A DNA stretch of 7,498 bases from JBDSLU01 sp039916225 (GCA_039916225.1 JBDSLU010000400.1:1-7498), one strand, 5' to 3'; shown: positions 1-6,460, counted from the stretch's first letter. Notes: generated from the sequence alone by a model not told the origin. Made by a program: numbers and translations.

Positions 1-1
1 G

Positions 2-160
2 ACGTGCTGCCGTCGGGTCCCAGACACACGCCTTCTCCCACTCCCGCTCGGTAGGCAGCCGTGCTCCGGCCCAGGCCGCGTAGGCCTCCGCCTCGTAGAA
101 GCTGACGTGCTGAACAGGTTCCTCGGCGGGGATCTCCTCGGTGTGGCCGAACCGCCGCCG
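2..160 (-). pseudogene. egtB: Internal fragment of EgtB (ergothioneine sulfoxide synthase), FGE-sulfatase domain
   Basis: Read on the minus strand, this frame gives an RRRFGHTEEIPAEEPVQHV stretch, then SFYEAEAYAAWAGARLPTE and REWEKACVWDP. This matches the start of the FGE-sulfatase (formylglycine-generating-enzyme-like) domain of EgtB, the non-heme iron enzyme that joins hercynine to a cysteine thiol donor in ergothioneine synthesis. The wording is closest to what I recall of the mycobacterial-type enzyme. Only about 50 residues are present. The DinB-like N-terminal domain with the iron-binding histidines is absent, and the fragment runs off the left edge. It has no start codon or RBS of its own. 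It abuts the 3' end of the Fe-S carrier gene out of frame, with the join somewhere around 150-172. It may be a truncated gene remnant or one side of a misassembled join. Family assignment is confident; gene status is not. Confidence 0.72.
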
Positions 161-161
161 T

Positions 162-488
162 GACCGAGAACGACGTCCCGCAGCCGCAGGTGGCCTTGGC
201 GGCAGGGTTCTCGAAGACGAAGCCCTTGCTCATCAGGCTGGTGTCGTAGTCGAGCGTCGTGCCGTCGAGGAAGCGGAAGCTTTTGGGGTCGACGAACACG
301 CGCGACCCCTGGGCGCCGGCGATGACCTGGTCGCCCGGCTTGGCGTCCGGCTCCCAGGCGAAGATGTAGCTCAGGCCGGAACAGCCGCCCGCCTTCACGC
401 CTACCCGGAGACCGCCGGTCTGCGGCAGGCCCTCTTTTCCGACGAGTTTCACAATCTGGCGATCGGCGTTGTCGCTGATCTGAATCAT
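162..488 (-). CDS. A-type iron-sulfur carrier protein (IscA/ErpA/SufA family), stop codon missing
   Basis: The 109 recognisable residues match the HesB/IscA family throughout. These proteins bind an Fe-S cluster or iron and pass it to apoproteins in the cytoplasm. The three conserved cysteines are present: C36 in KAGGCSGLSY, and C101 and C103 in ATCGCGTSFSV. Length and ending (SFSV) match the family, usually 105-120 residues. The ATG at 488 is preceded by a modest GGGA about 7 nt upstream. The oddity is the 3' end: no stop follows SFSV, and the frame stays open to the window edge through about 53 unrelated codons (TAAVRPHRGDPRRG and on), while egtB sequence appears in another frame. The carrier domain itself looks intact. 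No other isc or suf gene lies nearby, so IscA, ErpA and SufA cannot be told apart. Confidence 0.85.
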
Positions 489-517
489 GGCGATCCCAGT
501 TTAGCAGCCCGGGCCGT

Positions 518-553
518 GCCGGCGCCCTGAACGACTGGCGAGGGGGCGCCGGC
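518..553. repeat. 10-bp GC-rich inverted repeat in the divergent intergenic region
   Basis: GCCGGCGCCC (518-527) and GGGCGCCGGC (544-553) are perfect inverted arms around a 16-nt spacer. The element lies 30-65 bp upstream of the Fe-S carrier start (minus strand) and 140 bp upstream of the kinase-like gene (plus strand). Since it sits between two gene starts it is not an ordinary terminator. It could be a leader hairpin of the Fe-S carrier mRNA or an operator. A second small dyad, CAACG-AAA-CGTTG, lies at 595-607. I saw no convincing -35/-10 pair in 489-693 and no coding sequence there. Confidence 0.4.
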
Positions 554-693
554 GGGCCAACTGTCGAAATGACGGTCCGGCTACGTCTTGAGGACAACGA
601 AACGTTGCGGCGTCGTCACGCGTCTGAGATGTTGTCGTCACATCCGCCCGAGCTGGCCGAGGCGACGCGAGCCGGAGCCGTCGACAGACCACC

Positions 694-1776
694 ATGAATC
701 AGACCATCGCTGAGTCCTTCGGCGCGCCCAGGACCACGGCCGCCCCATCCGCCGACGATCCCCGCCTGGTCACGGCGCGCCGGATCTTCCGCGGCGCCCT
801 GATCTTCAACACCGCCCTGACGCTGTTCTGGGTGGGATCGATGGTCACTGGCCGGGGCACGATGTTCTTCAGCAACTATCGACCGTCGCTGCAGTCCGTC
901 ATCGGGATCATCGTCTTTGCCGTCGGCTTCTTCTACATCACCTGGGGCCTCGCCTGGTGGGGCATCAAATCGCGCCTTCTACGCCGGATCGGCTTCACCG
1001 AGCAGGAGCGCCGCGACGCGTTCTCGTCGCGGATGGACCGGCCCTTCGACGTCGCGGCGCTCACCGCGAAGTACTCCGAGCGGAGCATCCGAATCGCCGA
1101 CATGATCGGCCGCCGCGGCCGCTTCATCACGCTGCAGGCGCCGATGTGCTTCTTCCTTTACAAGCGTCTCCGCGAGACGCCGGACATGAGCTTCGCCACC
1201 GCGTTCCTCGGCGACAGCCTGTTCGACGCGGTGCTGGTCGGCTGGATTTTCCTGGCCGTGTTCTGGCACAGCGGCTTTCTCGGCGCGACCTTCTATGGGC
1301 CGCAGTCACGCATCATGGACGGCATGCTGGCACGGGCCAACTGCCTCCTCATCACGACGCTGTGGGCGGCGTTCAAGTTCATCATGGTGCCGATCGGCGG
1401 CGTCCTCGCCACCCTCTACCCGAAGAACGAGTTCGCCGTCGTGTTCGCGCTGATCTGGGTGTCGTACATGATGACCGACGCGTGCGCGGAGATCTTCGGC
1501 TCGCTCTTCGGCAAGCAGAACATCAAGGTGTGGGGCGTCGGCGACGTCAACCGCAAGTCGGTGGTCGGCGTCGTGGCCGGCTTCCTCGGCGCGTTCATCG
1601 TCGGCCTGATCGTCGTGCTGTCGCAGGGCCTGGGTCTGCCGTGGATCGGATTGACCTTCACGATCGCACTGGCCGGCACGCTGGTCGAGCTCTACTCGCC
1701 GCGCGGCACCGACGACATCACGATGATGACTACGAACGCGCTGCTCTGCCTGGCGTTCGGGGCCTGGGTCCGGTAG
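694..1776 (+). CDS. Integral membrane protein with dolichol/phytol-kinase-like C-terminal domain
   Basis: A 360-residue polytopic protein with hydrophobic segments near residues 33-52, 66-90, 177-200, 217-240, 246-268, 289-310 and 317-333. The C-terminal third carries the pattern of CTP-dependent polyprenol/phytol kinases (SEC59/VTE5 group) and related CDP-diglyceride synthases: D262-A-C-A-E-I-F-G-S-L-F-G-K274, then R287-K288-S289-V-V-G292, then VELYSPRGTDDI at 331-342, where the family has its late E...DD motif. The likely reaction is CTP-dependent phosphorylation of a lipid alcohol at the inner membrane; the substrate cannot be read from sequence. The N-terminal ~200 residues, with a charged cytoplasmic-looking stretch at 91-145, are not part of the kinase core as I know it. 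The RBS is weak (GGAG at 674-677 is too distant). It stands alone on the plus strand, convergent with the ABM gene. An unusual membrane protein of another function remains possible. Confidence 0.68.
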   Translation: MNQTIAESFGAPRTTAAPSADDPRLVTARRIFRGALIFNTALTLFWVGSMVTGRGTMFFSNYRPSLQSVIGIIVFAVGFFYITWGLAWWGIKSRLLRRIGFTEQERRDAFSSRMDRPFDVAALTAKYSERSIRIADMIGRRGRFITLQAPMCFFLYKRLRETPDMSFATAFLGDSLFDAVLVGWIFLAVFWHSGFLGATFYGPQSRIMDGMLARANCLLITTLWAAFKFIMVPIGGVLATLYPKNEFAVVFALIWVSYMMTDACAEIFGSLFGKQNIKVWGVGDVNRKSVVGVVAGFLGAFIVGLIVVLSQGLGLPWIGLTFTIALAGTLVELYSPRGTDDITMMTTNALLCLAFGAWVR

Positions 1777-1785
1777 AGCGGACCC
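1766..1785. terminator. Hairpin between convergent genes, overlapping the kinase-like gene's stop
   Basis: GGGTCCG (1766-1772) pairs perfectly with CGGACCC (1779-1785) around a 6-nt loop that contains the TAG stop (1774-1776) of the plus-strand gene. The minus-strand ABM gene stops only a few bases further right (1793). The position suits a bidirectional terminator serving both convergent genes. No T-tract follows on either strand, so it may act with Rho or only stabilise the 3' ends. Confidence 0.45.
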
Positions 1786-1792
1786 GCGGCGC

Positions 1793-2116
1793 TCATCGCG
1801 TCGACACGGACTCGGTCACTTCGCACAGGATCGGATCGACGCGCGCCAACGCCGCGGCCGCCTTCATGTGCGGCGCGGCCTGCGGGTTCTTCTGCATCGC
1901 TTCGAACGCGTCACGGCTCTCCCACTGAGCGTAATTGACGACGCGCGTGCCATCCAGGCTGCGGTGAATGTTCGCCGAGACGAAGCCGGGCTGCCGCGTC
2001 ATCGTCTGCTCAGTAGCGTCGATCAGCAACTGGGCCAGTTCCTGCTGCTTGTCAGGCTCGACGGTGAACACGTTGATGAGCGTGAGGACGGAGTTGCCCC
2101 TCTCAATTGTCGTCAT
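1793..2116 (-). CDS. Antibiotic biosynthesis monooxygenase (ABM) domain protein
   Basis: A 107-residue single-domain protein that fits the dimeric ferredoxin-like alpha/beta ABM fold. Recognisable segments are the first strand LTLINVFTVEPDKQQELAQL (11-30), the middle GFVSANIHRSLDGTRVVNYAQWES (44-67) and the helix DAFEAMQKNP (69-78). The NYAQWES block is characteristic. Members include cofactor-free quinone-forming monooxygenases and IsdG-like heme-degrading enzymes, and many are uncharacterised. I see no basis for choosing a substrate. No signal peptide is visible, so it should be cytoplasmic. The ATG at 2116 has a strong RBS (GGGGAGG, 2123-2129, about 6 nt away). It is the last gene of the ggt run, 37 bp after the HExxH gene. 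That gap contains a small TCGGCG-GAT-CGCCGA hairpin (2138-2152), which could reduce read-through. Confidence 0.85.
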   Translation of the reverse strand: MTTIERGNSVLTLINVFTVEPDKQQELAQLLIDATEQTMTRQPGFVSANIHRSLDGTRVVNYAQWESRDAFEAMQKNPQAAPHMKAAAALARVDPILCEVTESVSTR

Positions 2117-2152
2117 GAAAGCCTCCCCAGCGCCGGCTCGGCGGATCGCCGA

Positions 2153-2785
2153 TCAGCGGCTGAGATGCGATTGCAGCAAGGGCCGCGCCAGATCCCAGTG
2201 CATCTCGCCGAAATACTGCTCGCGCCGGGCGGCAGAGTCGTACTCGTAGCTGCGCACGTCGCGGCTGTCGTGGATCGGCGCCTGCGGCAGCAGCTGATGG
2301 GTGAGCTCGTGCACCGCGGTGCGGCCGATGCCACGACCGATCGCCGCGACGATCTCGTCGCGCGTCGCGTCCTCTGGCGCCATCGCGGTCGCGCCACCGG
2401 CCAGGAAGTCGAAGCTGACCTCGCCCTGCCCGCCGAGGCCGGGCACGGCGTGCGAGGCGCCGGCCACGCCCCAACGGCCACGCATCCGCGGATCGTGCAC
2501 GGCCTGCGCGACACGGACGCGATAGGTGGCGTCGCGGCGGGACGAGAATCGGATCGGCAAGCCGGCAAAGGCGTGGGTCATTTCGCCGCGGGCGACGTCC
2601 TCGATCGTGGCTAGATCGGCCGGCGTGATGGCGCCGCCCAGCCGGGCCGACGCGAAAGCCACGCGTTCGAACCAGAATCCGGCCTCGACGACCGCCGGCT
2701 GCGAGCGCTCGGCCAGCGCCCACGCGGCGGCGGCCGCCACCACGAGCCCCGCGCAGACCGCCGATTGTCGAACCAGGCCGGTCAT
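2153..2785 (-). CDS. Secreted or membrane-anchored HExxH protein, putative metallopeptidase
   Basis: A 210-residue protein. Residues 5-25 form a hydrophobic N-terminal segment that may be a signal peptide or membrane anchor, which would put the domain outside the cytoplasmic membrane. The sequence TAVHELTHQLLP places H159-E160-L161-T162-H163, the zinc-binding motif of many metallopeptidases, at 2297-2311. Downstream, a conserved-looking block (SRDVRSYEYDSAARREQY, then FGEMHWDLARPLL) supplies E181 and other acidic residues that could give a third ligand. There is no HExxHxxGxxH metzincin motif. I do not recognise a named family. The frame extends upstream into ggt, but the ATG at 2785 is chosen because GGAGGG lies about 6 nt before it and it follows the ggt stop by 20 bp. 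Co-transcription with ggt is likely. Peptidase activity is inferred from the motif alone. Confidence 0.7.
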   Translation of the reverse strand: MTGLVRQSAVCAGLVVAAAAAWALAERSQPAVVEAGFWFERVAFASARLGGAITPADLATIEDVARGEMTHAFAGLPIRFSSRRDATYRVRVAQAVHDPRMRGRWGVAGASHAVPGLGGQGEVSFDFLAGGATAMAPEDATRDEIVAAIGRGIGRTAVHELTHQLLPQAPIHDSRDVRSYEYDSAARREQYFGEMHWDLARPLLQSHLSR

Positions 2786-2805
2786 CTGCCGCCCTCCGCC
2801 GCTAC

Positions 2806-4563
2806 TCAGTAGGCGGACGCCTTGCCGCCGTCGCGGGCCACGTCGGCCACGGCCACGAGCGCGCCCGTCTTGGAATCGACCTCGATGCAGTTGGCGACAC
2901 CGATACGGGTACGGGCGCGCATTGCGTGGCCCCGCGCCTTCAGTGCCTCGACCGTCGCCGCCGGCAGCGATTCCTCGTAGACGATCTCGTCCGGCATCCA
3001 CTGATGATGCACGCGACCGGCGGCCACGGCGTCGACGAGCGGCCGCCCGTGATCGACCAGCTGCATCACGATTTGCGCCACCGTCGTGATGATGGTCGGT
3101 CCGCCGGGAGAGCCGACGATCGCCCGCAGCTTGCCGTCCTTCACCACGATCGTCGGCGTCATGCTGCTCAGCATCCGCTTGCCCGGCTGGATGGCGTTCT
3201 GCGCCCCCATCACCAGGCCGAACATGTTCGGCGCGCCGGGCTTGGCGGTGAAATCGTCCATCTCGTTATTGAGCATGACGCCGGTTCCCGGCACCTGCAC
3301 TTTGGCGCCGAAACCGCCGTTCAATGTGAAGGTGTTGGCGACGGCGATGCCGGCGGCATCGACGACCGAGAAGTGCGTCGTCTCGAGATGCTCGCTCGGT
3401 CCCACGCCGACCCGGATCGCCGACGACGGCGTCGCTTTGGCGCGATCGATGTCGGCCATGCGTTTGGGGATGTAACCGCTGTCGAGGATGGTCGACAGCG
3501 GAATCTTCACGAAACCGGGATCGCCGAGCAGCTGCGTGCTGTCGGCGAAGATGCGTCGTAGCGCCTCGACATACAGATGGATGCGATCGACCGAGTCCCA
3601 CTCGAGTCGCTCGAGATGCAAGGCCTCGGACGCGGCGAGGATCTGGCGCAAGGTCACACCGCCGCCCGATGGCGGCGGCATCGTGATGATGTCGTGGCCG
3701 TGATAGCTGAAGCGGATCGGCTCGCGCTCGACCGCCTTGTAGGCCGCCAAATCCGCCTCGGTCCAGATGCCGCCCATCGCCGCGACGCGCGTCGCCAACG
3801 TCCGTGCGAGCGGCCCGCGATAGAAGGCATCGGCGCCCCCGGCAGCGATGGTGTCGAGCGTGGTGGCCAGATCCGGCTGCCGCCACGTCTCGCCGCTCCG
3901 ATACGGCGTGCCGTCGGCTTTCCGGAACGTGGCGAGTGTCGCCGTCATGGCGTCGCGCAGCGCCGGCTGGCCCTCCGGCACCTTGCCGGCGAGCTCCGTC
4001 ATCGTCCGTGTCACCCCGGCCATCTCGTCGGCGTGGTAGGTGTCGAGCACGACGCCCTCGCGCGCAAGACCGACGGCCGGCCGCACCAGGTCGCCCCACG
4101 GCAGCTTGCCGAACTTGCGGTGCGCGAACTCCAGGCCGCGGACCACACCAGGGATCCCCGCGGCGCGCGGCCCAATCCGGCTGTCCGCCGTCGGGGTGCC
4201 ACTGGCGTCGAGGTACATGTCGCGACTCGCCGCGCTTGGCGCCATCTCGCGATAGTCGATGGCCGTGCTGGTGCCGTCCGGCAACCGGATCACCATGAAC
4301 CCGCCCCCGCCGATGTTCCCGGCGGTGGGGTGCGTGACGCCCAGGGCGAAGGCGACGGCGACGGCTGCGTCGATCGCGTTGCCGCCGCGCTTGAGGATGG
4401 CGATGCCGATGTCGGTCGCATTGGCTTCGGCGCTGGCCACCGCGCCTTGCCGGCCGGTGGCGAGACCGGGCCGCTCGTCTGCCGCCGCGACTTGGCCCGC
4501 CGGCACGGACGAGACCAGCATCGACAGGGCGAGCACCACGGCAACGGACACGCGACTTTTCAT
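2806..4563 (-). CDS. ggt: Gamma-glutamyltransferase precursor
   Basis: A 585-residue precursor of the Ntn-hydrolase that cleaves glutathione and other gamma-glutamyl compounds, or transfers the glutamyl group. Residues 1-28 form a Sec signal peptide ending in AAA, so it should be exported. Family hallmarks are R105 in DYREMAP (glutamate carboxylate contact), ETTHFSVVD with self-cleavage expected between E394 and T395 (T395 as nucleophile), LNNEMDDF (431-438), the SS pair S466-S467 in MLSSMTPTIV (oxyanion hole) and GSPGGPTIITT (484-494). Length and motif order match full-length GGT, so maturation into a ~42 kDa large and ~20 kDa small subunit is expected. The frame is open much further upstream, but the ATG at 4563 gives the signal peptide and has GGAGG about 10 nt before it. 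A CATAAT at 4586-4591 on the minus strand could be a -10 box, with no clear -35. It heads the ggt, HExxH and ABM run. Confidence 0.96.
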   Translation of the reverse strand: MKSRVSVAVVLALSMLVSSVPAGQVAAADERPGLATGRQGAVASAEANATDIGIAILKRGGNAIDAAVAVAFALGVTHPTAGNIGGGGFMVIRLPDGTSTAIDYREMAPSAASRDMYLDASGTPTADSRIGPRAAGIPGVVRGLEFAHRKFGKLPWGDLVRPAVGLAREGVVLDTYHADEMAGVTRTMTELAGKVPEGQPALRDAMTATLATFRKADGTPYRSGETWRQPDLATTLDTIAAGGADAFYRGPLARTLATRVAAMGGIWTEADLAAYKAVEREPIRFSYHGHDIITMPPPSGGGVTLRQILAASEALHLERLEWDSVDRIHLYVEALRRIFADSTQLLGDPGFVKIPLSTILDSGYIPKRMADIDRAKATPSSAIRVGVGPSEHLETTHFSVVDAAGIAVANTFTLNGGFGAKVQVPGTGVMLNNEMDDFTAKPGAPNMFGLVMGAQNAIQPGKRMLSSMTPTIVVKDGKLRAIVGSPGGPTIITTVAQIVMQLVDHGRPLVDAVAAGRVHHQWMPDEIVYEESLPAATVEALKARGHAMRARTRIGVANCIEVDSKTGALVAVADVARDGGKASAY

Positions 4564-4612
4564 CAGGCGGAATCCTCCGCCCACGATTATGCCGGCAGTG
4601 CGGCGGCGGGAA

Positions 4613-4643
4613 CCATCCCGGAACGGCGGTCGTGCCGGGATGG
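4613..4643 (-). terminator. Stem-loop terminator candidate after the MacB-type permease
   Basis: CCATCCCGG (4613-4621) and CCGGGATGG (4635-4643) form a perfect 9-bp GC-rich stem with a 13-nt loop. It begins 11 nt after the permease stop and ends about 50 nt before the ggt start. On the minus strand it is followed by TTCCCGCC, so the U-tract is poor. The position favours ending efflux-locus transcripts before ggt. This suggests ggt has its own promoter in the remaining 50 bp. Confidence 0.5.
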
Positions 4644-4654
4644 CTGGCGGGCGG

Positions 4655-5647
4655 TCACTCGTAGCGGAGGGCGTCGATGGGGTCGAGCGAGGCGGCTTTC
4701 CGGGCAGGGTAGAAACCGAAGAAGATGCCGATGGCCGCGGCGCAGCCGAACGAGAGCGCCACGGCGCCGGGGGTGACCTGGGTGGACCACTGCAGCAGGG
4801 TGTGGACGGCCCACGAGGCGCCCACGCCGAGCGCCACGCCGATGGCGCCACCGACGAGCGAGAGGACGATCGCCTCGACCAGGAACTGGAGCAGCACGTC
4901 GAGATCGCTGGCCCCGACCGAGAGGCGCAGGCCGATCTCGCGCGTCCGCTCGGTCACCGACACCAGCATGATGTTCATGATGCCGATGCCGCCGACCAGC
5001 AGCGAGACCGCGGCGATGCTGGCGAGCAGATAGGTCATCGTCGTCGTGGTCGACGTCAGCATCGAGGCGAATTCCTCCATCGTCCGCACCGAGAAGTCGT
5101 CGTCGCCGCCGGGGCGGACGCGATGCCGCTGTCGCAGCAGATCGGCAATCGCGGCGGTCATCTCGGCCTGTGGCGCGCCGTCCTCTGCCGAGATGGTGAT
5201 GCTCGAAACGTGCTGCACGCCGAGCACCCGCTTCTGCATCGTCGTGTAGGGGATGACGACGGTGTCGTCCTGGTCCTGCCCCGGCATCGACGACTGGCCC
5301 TTGCTGGCGAGGACGCCGACGACCGTGAAGGGCTGGTTCTTCAGCCGGATCGTGGCGCCGGTCGGATCGGTGCCGGCGCCGAAGAGCTGATCGCGCGCCG
5401 CCGATCCGAGCACGGCGACCTTGGCCGCGCGCTCGACGTCGCCATCGGTGAAGAACAGGCCGAACTGCATCGGCCACGAGCGGATCTGCGGCAGTTCGGC
5501 GCTCGTGCCCTGCACCTGCGTGTTCCAGTTGCCGCCCTCGGCGATGATCTGAGACCGCGAGTTGAGACCGGGCGACAGGTAGCGGACGCCGGGCACCTGC
5601 TGGCGGATGGCCTCGGCATCGTCGACGGTCAGCGTGGTGGTGGCCAG
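4655..5647 (-). pseudogene. MacB/FtsX-type ABC transporter permease, 5' end missing
   Basis: About 330 residues of a MacB-like permease. First comes most of the periplasmic core domain (LTVDDAEAIRQQVPGVRYLS through FSVRTMEEF). The three C-terminal membrane segments follow, near fragment residues 204-228, 253-277 and 297-314. They carry the typical GGIGIMNIMLVSVTERTREI and GLRLSVGA coupling region and the usual C-terminal end DPIDALRYE. In the family these proteins pair with a cytoplasmic ATPase and a membrane fusion protein to export toxins, antibiotics or peptides. Missing here are the N-terminus, the first membrane helix and the start of the core domain. Upstream of 5647 the same frame reads antisense through an ATPase fragment and then through the fusion-protein region, so no genuine start codon exists. 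A complete product cannot be made from this arrangement. If the join is an assembly error, the real gene is intact elsewhere. Confidence 0.88.
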
Positions 5648-5852
5648 CCGGGAGAGTTCGTGGCGCTGACGGGCCCGTCGGGCTCGGGCAAGTCGACGTT
5701 CATGCACCTCCTCGGCTGCCTCGATCGACCCACGGCGGGGCACTACACACTGAACGGCCGCGACGTCTCGACGCTCGACTCGCGTGCGCTGGCGCGCGTT
5801 CGCAACGACGAGATCGGGTTCGTGTTCCAGGGCTTCAACCTGCTCTCGCGGT
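5648..5852 (+). pseudogene. Inverted fragment of an ABC transporter ATPase (Walker A to Q-loop)
   Basis: On the PLUS strand, opposite to its neighbours, about 68 residues of a MacB/LolD-type ATPase are readable. The segments are PGEFVALTGPSGSGKSTFMH, then LLGCLDRPTAGHYTLNGRDV, then DEIGFVFQGFNLLSR. Walker A (GPSGSGKST) is at 5672-5698 and the Q-loop VFQ at 5822-5830. The segment before Walker A and everything after the Q-loop (LSGGQ signature, Walker B, H-loop) are missing, so it cannot function. In this family the order is fusion protein, ATPase, permease on one strand. The fragment sits exactly where the ATPase belongs but is flipped, with sequence missing on both sides. It has no start codon or RBS. 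The exact ends are uncertain by several bases. Confidence 0.88.
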
Positions 5853-6414
5853 CGATCGGCGCGGTGATCGTGGTGTGGCTCAGGTTGACTTCGGCCTGGC
5901 CCAACGCCGCCCGCGACTGCGAGACCTGCGCCTGCGCCGACTTGAGCGCCGCCTCCGCCTGGAGGGTCGCAACCCGCGCCGACTCCAGCTCGCTCGTCGG
6001 CAGCAGCTGCTGACCGCTCAGCGTCTCGGCTCGACGCTGCTGGACCTTGGCGTCCTCGAGCGCCACCCGCGACCGTTCCGCGTCCGACTGCAGCTTGACC
6101 AGCGAGGCGCGCGCCTGGTCGACCTGCGCCTGGAGCAGCGACGGCTCGAGCCGGGCGACGACCTGGCCCTTCTTGACCTGGGAGTTGAAGTCGGCCTGCA
6201 GCGAGAGGATGGTGCCCGACACCTGCGAGCCCACCTGAACGGTGGTCACCGCCTCGAGCGTGCCAGTGGCCTTCACGCTCTGGACGACGTCGCCCCGGCT
6301 CACCGAGGCGGTGGTCAGCTCGGGCTCGGCGGCAGCGCCGTGGCGGTAGAACGCGGTCAAGGCGACGGTGCCGGTCAGCAGCGCCGCGGATGTCAACAGG
6401 ATGCGTCGTCTCAT
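5743..6414 (-). CDS. Truncated RND/MacA-type membrane fusion protein (periplasmic adaptor)
   Basis: The first ~188 residues are a standard HlyD/MacA-type adaptor. An N-terminal membrane anchor spans about 4-22. The first half of the lipoyl domain follows (KATGTLEAVTTVQVGSQVSG, then TILSLQADFNSQVKKGQVVA, 48-87). Next is a long alpha-helical hairpin rich in A, Q, E and R (about 92-178), then the return strand VNLSHTTITAPID (176-188). The family then needs a second lipoyl half, a beta-barrel and a membrane-proximal domain, all absent. Instead, from about 5852 the frame reads 35 junk residues antisense to an ATPase fragment and stops at 5743. Authentic sequence is therefore 5853-6414. The ATG at 6414 has a GGGGG RBS (6423-6427) about 8 nt upstream. 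In the parent operon it would link an ABC exporter to an outer-membrane channel. As it stands the product should be non-functional. Confidence 0.85.
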   Translation of the reverse strand: MRRRILLTSAALLTGTVALTAFYRHGAAAEPELTTASVSRGDVVQSVKATGTLEAVTTVQVGSQVSGTILSLQADFNSQVKKGQVVARLEPSLLQAQVDQARASLVKLQSDAERSRVALEDAKVQQRRAETLSGQQLLPTSELESARVATLQAEAALKSAQAQVSQSRAALGQAEVNLSHTTITAPIDRESRLKPWNTNPISSLRTRASARESSVETSRPFSV

Positions 6415-6460
6415 GGCTCGATCCCCCTTGCCCGATTGGACGCAGGGGATGTCGCACGCC

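Noticed and set aside
957..1928. Plus-strand 323-residue frame overlapping the kinase-like gene and the ABM gene
   Set aside because: It is an Arg/His-rich shadow frame with no recognisable domain. The overlapped genes have coherent membrane or domain patterns.
1868..2614. Plus-strand 248-residue frame opposite the ABM and HExxH genes
   Set aside because: It is antisense to two genes with good RBSs and recognisable motifs, and shows no domain of its own.
2786..3001. Upstream extension of the HExxH protein to 282 residues
   Set aside because: The extra 72 residues overlap the ggt 3' end, are Arg/Gly-rich and lack a hydrophobic leader. The ATG at 2785 has a good RBS and gives a signal or anchor segment.
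3577..4776. Plus-strand 399-residue frame opposite ggt
   Set aside because: It is antisense to a full-length GGT with all catalytic motifs; its composition is typical of a shadow frame.
4564..4851. Upstream extension of GGT to 681 residues
   Set aside because: The extension overlaps the permease 3' end and would bury the Sec signal peptide. The ATG at 4563 fits the family and has GGAGG upstream.
5648..5852. A phase-variable invertible switch driven by a site-specific recombinase
   Set aside because: No recombinase gene is nearby, the end repeats are only 8 of 9 bp, and flipping the segment would not restore intact genes because flanking sequence is missing.
4259..6013. A 584-residue plus-strand open frame covering the ggt start, the permease region and the ATPase fragment
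   Set aside because: Apart from the ATPase piece it is antisense to clear minus-strand homologues. Its sequence is low-complexity, Arg/Ala/Asp-rich, as expected for shadows in GC-rich DNA.
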